Origin: a bacterium
GTDB lineage: Bacteria; Planctomycetota; Planctomycetia; Planctomycetales; Planctomycetaceae
Assembly (NCBI GenBank): GCA_016125225.1
Contig: WGME01000003.1
Span: 496,001-560,000 of the forward strand
DNA: 64,000 nucleotides
Reading direction: 5' to 3'
A program made the position numbers and the translations under genes. The notes below the pieces were generated by a model that was not told where the DNA came from, ran no database searches, and saw only the letters and a list, made by a program, of their open reading frames with translations. Each line of letters starts with the position of its first letter. Position 1 is the first letter of the stretch. Positions 1 through 9,260 of the stretch are shown here, in pieces.

Positions 1-1
1 A

Positions 2-1702
2 AGTTTCTTCCCGGCGACTGAACGGTTTCAGTTCGCCATGCAGCTCAACAATCTGCTGGCCTCTCCCGGCTTCGCGGTCTGGCGGGAAGGGGAACCGCTC
101 GATATTCAGAAGCTGCTCTACACACCGGAGGGTAAGCCGCGGATTGCGATTCTCTCGATCGCCCATCTGTCGGACCCCGAGCGGATGTTCTTTGTAACGA
201 TCTTGCTCAATGAAGTGCTGGCCTGGATGCGACGGCAGCCGGGCACATCGAGCCTGCGGGCCTTGTTATACATGGATGAAGTCTTCGGCTTTTTCCCGCC
301 GACGGCGAACCCGCCGAGCAAAACGCCGATGCTCACGCTCCTCAAACAAGCGCGGGCCTTCGGTCTCGGTGTGGTGTTGGCGACACAGAACCCCGTCGAC
401 CTGGATTACAAAGGCCTCTCAAACTGTGGGACCTGGTTCATCGGCCGTCTGCAGACCGAGCGGGATAAGCTGCGATTGCTTGATGGTTTGGAAGGTGCCT
501 CGGCGACCACCGGTGCCAACTTCGACCGGGCGGCGATGGAACGTATCATGTCGGCCCTCGGCAGCCGCGTTTTCCTGATGAACAACGTGCATGATGATCA
601 CCCCACGGTCTTCCAGACGCGCTGGGCGTTGTCTTACCTGCGGGGACCATTATCTCGCGAACATATCGAACAACTGATGGCTGGTCGCAAGGCCTTGGCT
701 CCCGTGGCAAGTTCTGCGTCGTCGGGAACCTCATCAAGTTCAGGGGAACTGGGGACGCACCCCATACTGCCGCCTGATATCACCGAACAGTTTTTGCAGC
801 GGCGGGCGTCGTTATTGGGAGATGCCAAGCTGTCGTATCGACCGGGGTTGTATGCGACAGCCCGCGTTCATTTTGAGAACCGCACTACGGGTGTCGATGA
901 ATCGCACGACTTTGCCTTCCTGATCGAGCAGGTCACGGAGGTCTCCGCCACGATCTGGGACCTGGCCAAAACAGCGGATCTCGAACTCGACTTCACCGAC
1001 CGCCCGGAAGAGTCCGCCGGATTTGGTTCGCTCCCTTCCGACTTATCCAAGCCGAAGACGTACAACGAACTTTCCAACGCGTTGAAGGACCATCTGTATC
1101 GAACGGAACGGCTACGGCTGTTGAAGTGCAAGTCGCTGAAGCAGACCTCGAACCCGAACGAAGAAGAGGGCACTTTCCGCGTGCGTTTGGGGCAACTGCT
1201 GAAAGAACAACGCGACCTGCAGGTCGAAAAGTTGAAAGCGAAGTATGCCCCGAAGCTCGCGGCCCTGCAGGAACGCATTCGTAAGGCGGAACAACGCAAA
1301 GAGAAGGAACAATCGCAGGCGACGTCTCAAACGTTTCAAGTAGCTGTGCAGTTTGGCACTTCGATTTTAGGGGCGATGTTCGGCCGCAAACTGGCGAGTG
1401 CCTCAAACCTCTCGCGAGCGTCCAGCACCATTCGCTCTGCTAATCGAACCTTGGAACAACGGCAGGATGTTGCCCAGGCGCAAGAGAACATCGAAGCCCT
1501 GCAGCAGCAATTTGCGGACATGAATGCCGAGTTTGAAGCGGAGGCTCTCAAGGTCCAGTCGTGCTCTGCCGCGGAGGACCTGGAGTTCGACGAAGTGCTG
1601 GTGCGACCGAAGAAGTCGGATATTTCCATCACGAAGATCGCCCTCGTCTGGACGCCGTGGATCGTAGACAAAACGGGCATGGCGACCGCAGGTTGGGAAT
1701 GA
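2..1702 (+). CDS. HerA-like ATP-binding protein, 5' end outside window
   Basis: The reading frame is open from base 2, so the true start, the Walker A motif and most of the ATPase core lie before the window. What is visible is the second half of a HerA/FtsK-type ATPase: a Walker B strand (LLYMDEVFGFFPP, nt 263-301), a sensor segment (GVVLATQNP, about nt 370-396) and an arginine-finger-like region (FIGRLQTERDK). About 330 further residues follow, rich in charged coiled-coil sequence (nt 1150-1560). HerA-family enzymes are hexameric DNA translocases, but this long C-terminal extension is not part of canonical HerA, so the role is unclear. The stop codon overlaps the tilS start (ATGA), which suggests co-translation. 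Confidence 0.8.
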   Translation, partial: SFFPATERFQFAMQLNNLLASPGFAVWREGEPLDIQKLLYTPEGKPRIAILSIAHLSDPERMFFVTILLNEVLAWMRRQPGTSSLRALLYMDEVFGFFPPTANPPSKTPMLTLLKQARAFGLGVVLATQNPVDLDYKGLSNCGTWFIGRLQTERDKLRLLDGLEGASATTGANFDRAAMERIMSALGSRVFLMNNVHDDHPTVFQTRWALSYLRGPLSREHIEQLMAGRKALAPVASSASSGTSSSSGELGTHPILPPDITEQFLQRRASLLGDAKLSYRPGLYATARVHFENRTTGVDESHDFAFLIEQVTEVSATIWDLAKTADLELDFTDRPEESAGFGSLPSDLSKPKTYNELSNALKDHLYRTERLRLLKCKSLKQTSNPNEEEGTFRVRLGQLLKEQRDLQVEKLKAKYAPKLAALQERIRKAEQRKEKEQSQATSQTFQVAVQFGTSILGAMFGRKLASASNLSRASSTIRSANRTLEQRQDVAQAQENIEALQQQFADMNAEFEAEALKVQSCSAAEDLEFDEVLVRPKKSDISITKIALVWTPWIVDKTGMATAGWE

Positions 1703-2679
1703 ACGCCGCCACTCACTTTCGTTCGCAATTGCAGGCCGGGTTGCAACGCACCGGTGCCGAGCAGGCACGGATTCTTGTTGCGGTCTCGGGGGGGCCGGAC
1801 AGCGTCGCTTTGTTACGCGGATTGCTCGACCTGCGAGACGACTGTGGTCTGCAATTGATCGTCACCCATTTCAATCACCGCTTCCGGGGCGAAGACTCCG
1901 AACAGGACGCCCGCTTTGTGGCGGCACTCGCGGAGCAAAATCAACTGCCATGCATCCAGGGGCAGGCGGACCATGCGGCGACGGTGGTGCGGGAAGAATC
2001 CGCGAGACAGGTTCGCTATCAGTTTCTGGAAGTGGTCGCGAACGAACATCAGGCAACTCACATCGCCACGGGGCATACGCGTGATGATCTGGTCGAAACA
2101 GTGCTGCATCATCTCTATCGCGGGACCGGGCTGACGGGACTGCGGGGCATGCCTTGGGAGCGACAGACGCCGCCCGCCCGCATCATTCGCCCAATGCTGG
2201 CCATCTCGCGAGAGACTGTGATCGGTTATCTCGGTGCGATCGATCAAGACTACCGCCAGGATGCATCGAATGGTGATATCACCCTGACCCGCAACTGGCT
2301 CAGGCGGGAATTGTTACCCCACATCCGGGAACGTTTTCCGCGTGTCGATGAAGCGATCGCCCGGCTCGCGATGCAGGCCGGAGAGACGGCGGCACTCACG
2401 CAGTGGATCGGTCAGCAGGTGGTGGCCGCCGCGATTGAATCCCAGACGCCGCAAGCGGTCGAACTGTCAGTCACCATTCTGACGGAGTATCCCCGTGCGG
2501 CCATTCGGGAGGCCTTGGTACAACTCTGGATTGACCAGGGCTGGCCCCGTCAAGAGATGGGTTACGATCGCTGGAACGAGCTGGCCGACCTGGCCTTCTC
2601 CATCACAGGTTGCCTCACTCTGCCAGGCGCGATCGAAGCCCGGAGATCCGGCCCATGGCTACGATTGCGGCAGTTATGA
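1699..2679 (+). CDS. tilS: tRNA(Ile)-lysidine synthase TilS (short form)
   Basis: TilS ligates lysine to C34 of the CAU-anticodon tRNA-Ile using ATP, so the tRNA reads AUA as isoleucine. The PP-loop motif SGGPDS lies at residues 30-35, followed by THFNHRFRGEDSEQD and the conserved HIATGHTRDDLVET segment. At 326 residues it is shorter than the ~430-residue E. coli enzyme and appears to lack the C-terminal tRNA-binding domain, as in other compact TilS proteins. The ATG at 1699 is chosen because it overlaps the upstream stop; the open frame extends further upstream but only inside the preceding gene. Confidence 0.9.
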   Translation: MNAATHFRSQLQAGLQRTGAEQARILVAVSGGPDSVALLRGLLDLRDDCGLQLIVTHFNHRFRGEDSEQDARFVAALAEQNQLPCIQGQADHAATVVREESARQVRYQFLEVVANEHQATHIATGHTRDDLVETVLHHLYRGTGLTGLRGMPWERQTPPARIIRPMLAISRETVIGYLGAIDQDYRQDASNGDITLTRNWLRRELLPHIRERFPRVDEAIARLAMQAGETAALTQWIGQQVVAAAIESQTPQAVELSVTILTEYPRAAIREALVQLWIDQGWPRQEMGYDRWNELADLAFSITGCLTLPGAIEARRSGPWLRLRQL

Positions 2680-2898
2680 TTGTCGGTATGAGGTGTGCGG
2701 ATTCAGGTATCAGCGGGGCAAATCATCTCATCAGTTTTCAGGTCGTGAATGCCTGAAACCCGACTCCTGATCCCTTCCCACTGAATTCCCCCGATGCGTT
2801 GTGGAAATCGGTTCAGCACCCGGCTACCATGACGACCACTTGCCTGTCATTTTCTTGACTCCACACGACTCACAACATCTGGCTGGGGGACTTTTTTC

Positions 2899-4497
2899 AT
2901 GAGCCACGGGGGCATTGATAACGGCGCTGCGCCGAACGCATACCGGCTGCTTTGGGCCGGTTTCATGGCGATTCTCGCCGCAGGGGTGGGCTATTCTGTC
3001 CGCGGCGGCATCCTCGGCCAATGGGCCCAGCAGTTCGGTTTCACCATGACCGAACTGGGCACCATCACAGGCGGTGGTCTGACAGGCTTCGGCGTGGTGA
3101 TTATCATTACCTCGCTGGTGGCAGACAAAATCGGCTATGGCAAACTCATGGCCATGGCTTTTGTGCTGCACTTCATCTCGGCGATGATGACCCTGGCTGC
3201 TCCGGCCGCCTTCGCTGCCGGTGGCAAAGATGCTGCCTTCAGTTGCCTCTTCTGGGGCATGTTCATCTTCGCGATCGGCAACGGTCTGTGCGAAGCGGTG
3301 GTCAATCCATTGACCGCCACCTTGTTCCCCAAGAACAAGGCTCACTACCTCAATATTCTGCATGCCGGTTGGCCCGCGGGATTGGTTTGCGGCGGCCTTG
3401 CCTCCACCTTCATGGCAGCCAAGCTTGATGACTCCGGTTCGATTGTCACCCCGGCGGTCGACTGGAAGATTCAGATGTCGCTGTTCTTGATCCCCGTGAT
3501 CATTTACGGCGTGATGCTGCTGGGACAGAAGTTCCCGAAATCGGAAGCCGCTTCGGCCGGTGTGACCCTGGGCGAAATGATCGCCACGATCTTCGCACCG
3601 CTGATGATCGTGCTGCTCATCATTCATGCGATGGTGGGTTATGTGGAACTTGGAACCGATTCGTGGATTGCGAAAATCACCGGTTCCATCATGGGCAGCC
3701 CGGCAAAAGGTCTGGCATTGTTCGTCTACACATCGCTGCTGATGTTTGCCCTGCGGTTTGTCGCCGGTCCCATTGTGCATAAGATTTCTCCCTTGGGGCT
3801 GTTGTTCGTCAGTGCGATTCTGGGGGCGACTGGTCTGACGTTGCTCGGGAATGCCGACGGGGCGATGCTCTGCATTGTCGCCGCCACGGTGTATGCCTGT
3901 GGCAAGACCTTCCTGTGGCCGACCATGCTCGCCGTGGCATCCGAGCGGTTCCCGAAAGGGGGAGCCGTGGCGATTGGGATGTTGGGCGGGGTTGGCATGC
4001 TTTCGGCTGGTCTCCTGGGTGGCCCGGCCATCGGTTTCAAGCAAGATTACTTCGCTTCGCACGATCTGCAAAAGACCTCAAAAGAGGCCTATGACCGCTA
4101 CAAAGCCGCCAACGAAAACAGCTTCATGGGCATTCAGGTGGTGGGACTCGATGGTGCCAAAGTCGGTGTGCTGGAAGACGGCGGCAAAGAACTTGATCGT
4201 GTGAGTGAGTTGCTGGCCACCGAAAAGCGTGAGGACAAGAATCACGCCGAACTGGCTGCCTGGTGGTCTCAGGCCAAAGTAACCGCTCCGGAAGACAAGC
4301 CCCTGGTATTAGGGGCGGGTATCGAGGGGGGGAAGAAAGCCCTGCAGCTGACGGCGTACGTCCCCATGACGATGGCCGTCTTCTATCTGCTGCTGATCCT
4401 CTACTTCCGGGCGACCGGCGGATACAAGCAGGTGCATATCGAGGAAGCCGAAGAAGAAGGCGTGCCGGGCACCGAACTCGGCACCGCGGAAAGCTGA
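2899..4497 (+). CDS. MFS transporter, sugar-type
   Basis: This is a 532-residue polytopic membrane protein with the overall pattern of a major facilitator: repeated hydrophobic helices and a VADKIGYGKLMAMAF loop resembling the family's cytoplasmic loop 2-3 motif. It resembles bacterial MFS sugar carriers, but the substrate cannot be read from sequence. Between the last two helices sits a hydrophilic loop of about 100 residues (roughly 375-475), larger than usual. The ATG is preceded by GGGGGAC about nine bases upstream. A strong intrinsic terminator follows the stop, so it is probably transcribed alone. Confidence 0.8.
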   Translation: MSHGGIDNGAAPNAYRLLWAGFMAILAAGVGYSVRGGILGQWAQQFGFTMTELGTITGGGLTGFGVVIIITSLVADKIGYGKLMAMAFVLHFISAMMTLAAPAAFAAGGKDAAFSCLFWGMFIFAIGNGLCEAVVNPLTATLFPKNKAHYLNILHAGWPAGLVCGGLASTFMAAKLDDSGSIVTPAVDWKIQMSLFLIPVIIYGVMLLGQKFPKSEAASAGVTLGEMIATIFAPLMIVLLIIHAMVGYVELGTDSWIAKITGSIMGSPAKGLALFVYTSLLMFALRFVAGPIVHKISPLGLLFVSAILGATGLTLLGNADGAMLCIVAATVYACGKTFLWPTMLAVASERFPKGGAVAIGMLGGVGMLSAGLLGGPAIGFKQDYFASHDLQKTSKEAYDRYKAANENSFMGIQVVGLDGAKVGVLEDGGKELDRVSELLATEKREDKNHAELAAWWSQAKVTAPEDKPLVLGAGIEGGKKALQLTAYVPMTMAVFYLLLILYFRATGGYKQVHIEEAEEEGVPGTELGTAES

Positions 4498-4532
4498 TCC
4501 GCACGGGATCGAATGGTGATTTCAATCCATTT

Positions 4533-4570
4533 AGCCCCCGGTTGTTCACAACCGGGGGCTGATTTTTTCC
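4533..4570 (+). terminator. Intrinsic terminator after the MFS gene
   Basis: A perfect 12-bp GC-rich stem (4533-4544 with 4549-4560) encloses a TTCA tetraloop and is followed on the plus strand by GATTTTTTCC. The T-run lies on the plus side only, so it primarily ends the MFS transcript. The hairpin also sits ten bases beyond the stop of the converging SSF gene and may help end that transcript. Confidence 0.85.
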
Positions 4571-6328
4571 TCAACCGATATGAATCGTCTGCGTCGGTTG
4601 ATCGGCGTTGAACATCCGGTCGATCAGGTCCTGGCCCGGCGGACGCGTACACAAGGTCACGCCAATTCCGGCGATGGTCGAAGCCAACAAGCCCCAGATA
4701 ATCGGATCGAGATTCAGCAGAAAATAGGGTCGAAACGCACTCGCGAGGCCCATCTTCAGGTCCGGACCCAGCAGCGACAGGATCTGCTGCGAAAACGCGG
4801 TGGCCTGTTCTGGATCGACACTGAGAGCCCAGTTGTGCACCCAACCAGTCACGTACAAACCAAAGTAGACGCCGAACCCGCCGAGCATTCCGGCAAGCAT
4901 GCCGGCCACCGATGTCCGCTTCCAGTAACAAGCCATGATGACCGGCGTGAAGAAGGTCGCTGCTCCTGCGGAACCACTGAAGACCACCAACGCCTGCAAA
5001 AAGTTGATCGGTTTCAAATTGGCCAGAATCCCAATCGCACCGATGACCACCATCGCGACATTGGTGACTAGGCGAAGTTCACGGCCCGAAGCCTCCGGTC
5101 TGAGGAACCGCACGTAAATGTCCTGCACCAGACCCGAAGCGATCACCAGCACAAAGCAACTGACCGACGCCATGATCGCCCCGAAGGGGGCCGCCAGAAT
5201 CAGCCCTGTGATGAATGAACCCAACGGCAGTTCCTGGGTCGAGTACAATGCAATACGCGGAATGATTTCATCAGGCTTGGCGATATCCCCGAGAATGGCG
5301 CGTGCACAAATGCAGATCATCACCAGCGGAATGTAGATCAGGCAGTTATAAAAAGACAGCAGCAGAATCGACTTCCGCATCACTTCGGTACTGCTGGCGG
5401 CCATCACACGCACCAGACTGGCGGGCGAGGCCAGACCGGAGTAGACCCAGATAACGAACATCGAGACTGCCACACCCAACGGCAGGAACTCACGACCGCC
5501 GACATGGTAACCCGGGCCAAACATGTAAGCTGCGGGTGTGGCGACATAGACGTCGTCGCCAATGCCCTCGGCCGCCGATTTTTCCGTGAGTTGAGCAATG
5601 ACCGTTTTGTTGGCCTGCTCCATTCCGCCCGCTTTTGGGACTACAAGACACAACAGCAGCATGACGCCGAGGACCATCATCACGCTTTGAAACAGGTCGG
5701 TCCACACACCGGCAAGGAATCCGCCAATCATGGTGTAACCCACCACGGTCACGCCGAACACACCGAGGCCGATCAGGAACTTCATGTCGATGTTCGCGGT
5801 GGCGTCTTCTGACAAGGCGAACACACCCTGACCAGGCCAGGCGAGTTGCATGATGGTGGCCCCAGCCTTGAACTGGGCCACCATCGTGAAGCTCATGAAA
5901 AACATGATCAGCAGCGAAGCCACCAGACCAATCGTCGGGCTGGCAAACCGTTCGCGTAACAGGTCGGGAACCGTCACGGCCCCGGTGCGACGGGAGAGTT
6001 GAGCCACTCGCTTGCCCACCACAGCAAACCCGGTGAGCGGCACGACCATGTAACCCGCAATCCATAAGGCGACCGACCAGCCGTAGGCATACACCAGAGA
6101 CGGAAAGCCCATGAAGGTTCCGCCGCTTTGCACGGTCGCGGTGAGGGCCAGCGCCCAGGCACCCAGGCCGCGGTTACCGAGGAAAAAACCTTCCAGGAAT
6201 TTGCCCTGATCCATGGCTTTCTGTGCCATGGTGCCCAGCCAGACCGACGCGGCAATAAATAAGAGCAAAGCCAGCATCACACTGATGCCGGGCGAGGGTT
6301 CCGATTCGGCGAGCAAATACAAGGGCAT
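4571..6328 (-). CDS. Sodium:solute symporter (SSF family)
   Basis: This 585-residue polytopic protein has SSF features: FFLGNRGLGAWALALTATVQ in the region of the first helices, then VPDLLRERFASP in the loop before the next core helices. SSF proteins (PutP, PanF, SGLT) use the LeuT fold to couple Na+ entry to uptake of sugars, amino acids, vitamins or acids. It lies 98 bases downstream of a DUF997 protein, the small partner found beside PanF in enterobacteria, and in the same transcriptional direction as an NSS transporter. The substrate is not determinable; a carboxylate such as pantothenate is only a guess from the neighbour. Confidence 0.88.
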   Translation of the reverse strand: MPLYLLAESEPSPGISVMLALLLFIAASVWLGTMAQKAMDQGKFLEGFFLGNRGLGAWALALTATVQSGGTFMGFPSLVYAYGWSVALWIAGYMVVPLTGFAVVGKRVAQLSRRTGAVTVPDLLRERFASPTIGLVASLLIMFFMSFTMVAQFKAGATIMQLAWPGQGVFALSEDATANIDMKFLIGLGVFGVTVVGYTMIGGFLAGVWTDLFQSVMMVLGVMLLLCLVVPKAGGMEQANKTVIAQLTEKSAAEGIGDDVYVATPAAYMFGPGYHVGGREFLPLGVAVSMFVIWVYSGLASPASLVRVMAASSTEVMRKSILLLSFYNCLIYIPLVMICICARAILGDIAKPDEIIPRIALYSTQELPLGSFITGLILAAPFGAIMASVSCFVLVIASGLVQDIYVRFLRPEASGRELRLVTNVAMVVIGAIGILANLKPINFLQALVVFSGSAGAATFFTPVIMACYWKRTSVAGMLAGMLGGFGVYFGLYVTGWVHNWALSVDPEQATAFSQQILSLLGPDLKMGLASAFRPYFLLNLDPIIWGLLASTIAGIGVTLCTRPPGQDLIDRMFNADQPTQTIHIG

Positions 6329-6426
6329 GGCGGGGTCCCGTCAGAGGAGGCGTCGAGGAATGACACAGGGCTCCGGCCCGAGGCGTGGCCGAGCGGCAGG
6401 CAGTGTGGAGGAAATGAGGCGGGAAA

Positions 6427-6705
6427 CTAATCGGGAGTGGTCTCTTCGCAAAGCGCTTCATCGCTCATGTAGAAGAGACAGAACCAGGCAGAAAAGAGGG
6501 TACAGGCGAGCCAGGGAATAACCACGCCCCAGAAAATCCAGTCGGGCAGGCCGAACACATAGGTCAGGCTTTCAATCGGTCGGCGATAACCGTACAGCCA
6601 ACTGTAACCGACGGAATAAGCTGTCGCGAGAATCCAGACGGCCCCACAGATCAGGGCTTCTCTTTGGGCCGATTTCAGTAACGGATCGTCTTTTCGTTCA
6701 GTCAA
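6427..6705 (-). CDS. DUF997 / YhdT-type small membrane protein
   Basis: A 92-residue protein with two predicted membrane segments (about 18-38 and 54-78). The stretch around FGLPDWIFWGVVIPW resembles the DUF997/YhdT family, whose E. coli member is encoded beside panF. It is therefore a likely accessory subunit of the SSF symporter encoded downstream. The start is a TTG that immediately follows the TAG of the upstream 37-residue ORF, so translation probably depends on coupling to it; a GGGGGATGA stretch just upstream can serve as the ribosome site. Confidence 0.75.
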   Translation of the reverse strand: MTERKDDPLLKSAQREALICGAVWILATAYSVGYSWLYGYRRPIESLTYVFGLPDWIFWGVVIPWLACTLFSAWFCLFYMSDEALCEETTPD

Positions 6706-6819
6706 CTATTCATCCCCCAAGCCACGATCCGACGTGACCAACTTGATGAAACAATACAACGTGCAGCCGATGATGATCGACCACGCCGAACCCATAAAGA
6801 TCCAGGCTAACTGCGTCAT
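6706..6819 (-). CDS. MetS-like 37-residue transporter small subunit
   Basis: A short ORF encoding 37 residues begins MTQLAWIFMGSAWS, continues as a single hydrophobic helix (about residues 5-29) and ends with a polar SDRGLGDE tail. Its ATG overlaps the stop of the NSS transporter gene (ATGA), and its TAG directly abuts the TTG start of the DUF997 gene. One-helix peptides of 30-40 residues encoded just after NSS transporters are known as the MetS family (small subunit of methionine/alanine importers). Size, topology and position fit; the sequence itself is too short for a firm family call. Confidence 0.7.
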   Translation of the reverse strand: MTQLAWIFMGSAWSIIIGCTLYCFIKLVTSDRGLGDE

Positions 6820-8492
6820 GATTGCTGATTCTCCCCCGTTCGGCGGCGTCGCGCCCAGGCCACACTCACCAGGGCAGCCAATCCCAGGAACGAAGCCACC
6901 ATCACGCCGCGATCAACCGTCCGCATGAACTTCAGTTGCGAGTTGAAGGTGATCTCGTGCTCCGAGGCATCTTTCGGCAACGGCAAATCTTTGTGCATCA
7001 ACTTGCCCATCATGCTGCCCGAGGAAAACTCCCAGGCGGGAATGGGCGAGCCATCGGCAGTCCCGGCGAGATAAGTCTTCCACCCCGCAGCCGGTTCGAA
7101 GATGTAGGCTACCAGCATGATGATCAGGAACGTAGGCGTGACGTACTGCATCACGTAATAGAAGACCTTGGGCACCTTCAGTTCGGCCCCGCGGTTCATC
7201 TCTTCCCAACCCTTGGGCATGCCGAAGACCCAGCAGAAGAGGACCGATTCCGCGACTGCCATGACCACCAGCGAGAACGTTCCCGCCCAGAAATCGAACT
7301 CGTCGAAGAAGCTGCTCGAATGCAGCATGGCGACCGGAATGGCGAGGGGCAACAGCATCCCACCGAAGACCAAAGCACTCTGCTTGCGGGTCAGTTTGAA
7401 CTCATCCTGCAGGAAGGCGAGCATCGGCTGACCCATCGCCAGCGAACTGGTAATCGCCGCAAAGAACAACAGCCCGAACCACAGGAACCCGGCGACCGGA
7501 GCCAAGGCCCCCCAGTTGCGGAAGAGTTCAGGAAAGACGATGAAACCGAGACCAAAGCCAGAGAGCGACTTCACCTTTTCGAGGCCCAGATAGGCCACGG
7601 CAATCGGAATCAGAATGGTGCCCCCGAGCACCACTTCAACGAATTCGTTCGTCCAGGCCGAGGTCGTGCCGTTAAGAACGATGTCGTCTTTCTCACGCAC
7701 ATAGGATGCGTAACACTGCATCGATCCCATGCCAATGGAGATCGTGAAGAAGATCTGCCCGGCGGCAGCGAGCCAGACTTTGGGATCGGTGAGCGAATCG
7801 AACTTCGGTTCCCAGACATAATTGAGGCCGACAAACGGACTCGCGACGGCTTTCGGATCAGTTTCAGGGTCAATCAATAAACCACGAATCGCCAGAATGG
7901 CTGCAAAAAAGATCAGCATGGGCATGCCGATTTTGGAAACGATCTCGATCCCCTTCGCCAACCCCCGCGACAAGATGTAAATATTGATGCAGACACAGAC
8001 CGCAAAGATGCCCATGCCGAGATTGGTTGCCGCGAGAATCTGATTGGGATATTGCCCCTGGATCGTTTCTGACAGGAACTTTTCCGGATTGGTCGTCTTG
8101 AAGCCGTTGACCAGAGAGTAGCCGGTGTAGGCCAGGCACCACGATTCGATGTAAAGATAGAACGCGGCGATCAGCAGGCAGTTCCACAGACCGAAGACGC
8201 CAAGGTACTTCCAGTACGGGCTTTTGCCCATGGCGTCGAAGGCCCCCGGTGTGGAGTGGTGACCATGCTTGCCACCATATCGGCCGATGGACCATTCGAT
8301 CCAGACCAAGGGCAAACCGATCAAGAGCAGCACGACGAAGTAGGGGATCAGAAAGGCCCCGCCGCCATTCTGCATGGCCTGAGCAGGGAACCGCAGGAAG
8401 TTCCCCAGACCGACGGCGTTGCCCGCCATCGCCAGGACCAGACCGACCCGAGACCCCCAGCGTTCGGTCGTGGCTTGACCTTCCCCTGCCAT
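6816..8492 (-). CDS. Sodium-dependent transporter, NSS/SNF family
   Basis: This 558-residue protein opens with the hallmark of the neurotransmitter:sodium symporter family: WGSRVGLVLAMAGNAVGLGN followed by FLRFPAQAMQNGGGAFLIPY, which is helix 1 with its unwound Na+/substrate site. The rest shows the usual polytopic pattern. NSS proteins import amino acids or related compounds with Na+. AAGGG lies six bases before the ATG. It overlaps a MetS-like peptide by four bases and heads a run that also encodes DUF997 and SSF proteins, giving two Na+ symporters, each beside its own candidate small subunit. Confidence 0.92.
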   Translation of the reverse strand: MAGEGQATTERWGSRVGLVLAMAGNAVGLGNFLRFPAQAMQNGGGAFLIPYFVVLLLIGLPLVWIEWSIGRYGGKHGHHSTPGAFDAMGKSPYWKYLGVFGLWNCLLIAAFYLYIESWCLAYTGYSLVNGFKTTNPEKFLSETIQGQYPNQILAATNLGMGIFAVCVCINIYILSRGLAKGIEIVSKIGMPMLIFFAAILAIRGLLIDPETDPKAVASPFVGLNYVWEPKFDSLTDPKVWLAAAGQIFFTISIGMGSMQCYASYVREKDDIVLNGTTSAWTNEFVEVVLGGTILIPIAVAYLGLEKVKSLSGFGLGFIVFPELFRNWGALAPVAGFLWFGLLFFAAITSSLAMGQPMLAFLQDEFKLTRKQSALVFGGMLLPLAIPVAMLHSSSFFDEFDFWAGTFSLVVMAVAESVLFCWVFGMPKGWEEMNRGAELKVPKVFYYVMQYVTPTFLIIMLVAYIFEPAAGWKTYLAGTADGSPIPAWEFSSGSMMGKLMHKDLPLPKDASEHEITFNSQLKFMRTVDRGVMVASFLGLAALVSVAWARRRRTGENQQS

Positions 8493-8557
8493 ACTTCGCC
8501 CTTAATGAATAGTCTGCAGGATGTCCGGATCAGCCTGCCCGGCTAAAACTGGGCAAC

Positions 8558-9205
8558 TCATGTGCCGCCGACGGGCTCCGGCTTCCGTTTCCACACCACT
8601 TTCGTGACAACAAAGCCAATTCCCAGCACAACCGCCAGTCCGATCACTCCCAAGGTAATGAATGTCTTGTGTTCTTCCCATAAATGCAGGGCCTGTTCAC
8701 CCAGAAAATAGCCGGTCAGTGTCAATATGCTCACCCACAAACCGGCACCAATCGAGGTCCATAAACAGAACCGGAAGAGGTTCATGCGCGCCAGACCAGC
8801 AGGGATGCTGATCAATTGACGGATCGCGGGCAACAACCGGCAGACAAACGTGGTCAATTCGCCATGCTTTTCCCAGACGCGCTCGGCCTTGTGGAGCTGC
8901 TCCATCGGCATGAAGAAGTACTTGCCGTAGCGCTCCAGAAAGGCCCGGCCCACCAACCGCGCGAAGTAGTAGTTGAACAGTCCGCCGACCAGACTGCCCA
9001 GTGTTCCTGCGATGATCGCACCGACTACGCTCATCTTCCCCTGATGGGCGAGCACGCCGGCGGGCAACATCACCACCTCGCTGGGAAAGGGTATGAATGA
9101 GCTTTCAATCGCCATCAACAGGAAGATGCCGAAGTAGCCGGACGACTCCAACGTACCGACGTACAACGTCACCAGCGATTCAATCCACTGTGTCAAACGC
9201 TCCAA
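8558..9205 (-). CDS. DedA family membrane protein
   Basis: A 215-residue DedA/VTT-domain protein. The N-terminal half carries FIPFPSEVVMLPAGVLA, with a re-entrant loop and an acidic residue, and the middle carries the family's FVCRLLPAIRQLISIPAG segment with conserved arginines. DedA proteins are inner-membrane proteins linked to lipid (undecaprenyl phosphate) flipping and membrane potential. The start is a TTG with GGGAG six bases upstream. It lies between the NSS and Nramp-like genes on the same strand, with a 65-base gap to the NSS start. Confidence 0.9.
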   Translation of the reverse strand: MERLTQWIESLVTLYVGTLESSGYFGIFLLMAIESSFIPFPSEVVMLPAGVLAHQGKMSVVGAIIAGTLGSLVGGLFNYYFARLVGRAFLERYGKYFFMPMEQLHKAERVWEKHGELTTFVCRLLPAIRQLISIPAGLARMNLFRFCLWTSIGAGLWVSILTLTGYFLGEQALHLWEEHKTFITLGVIGLAVVLGIGFVVTKVVWKRKPEPVGGT

Positions 9206-9260
9206 GATTCGCTCCCTGAATCTTCTCGAATTGCTCTAAATAGGTTTTGAAGGTCGGTGA

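Noticed and set aside
2824-4071. 415-codon minus-strand open frame
   Set aside because: Antisense to the MFS gene; Gln/His/Arg-rich and lacking any domain.
6822-7880. 352-codon plus-strand open frame
   Set aside because: Antisense to the NSS transporter, rich in His, Glu and Arg, typical of the complement of membrane-protein codons.
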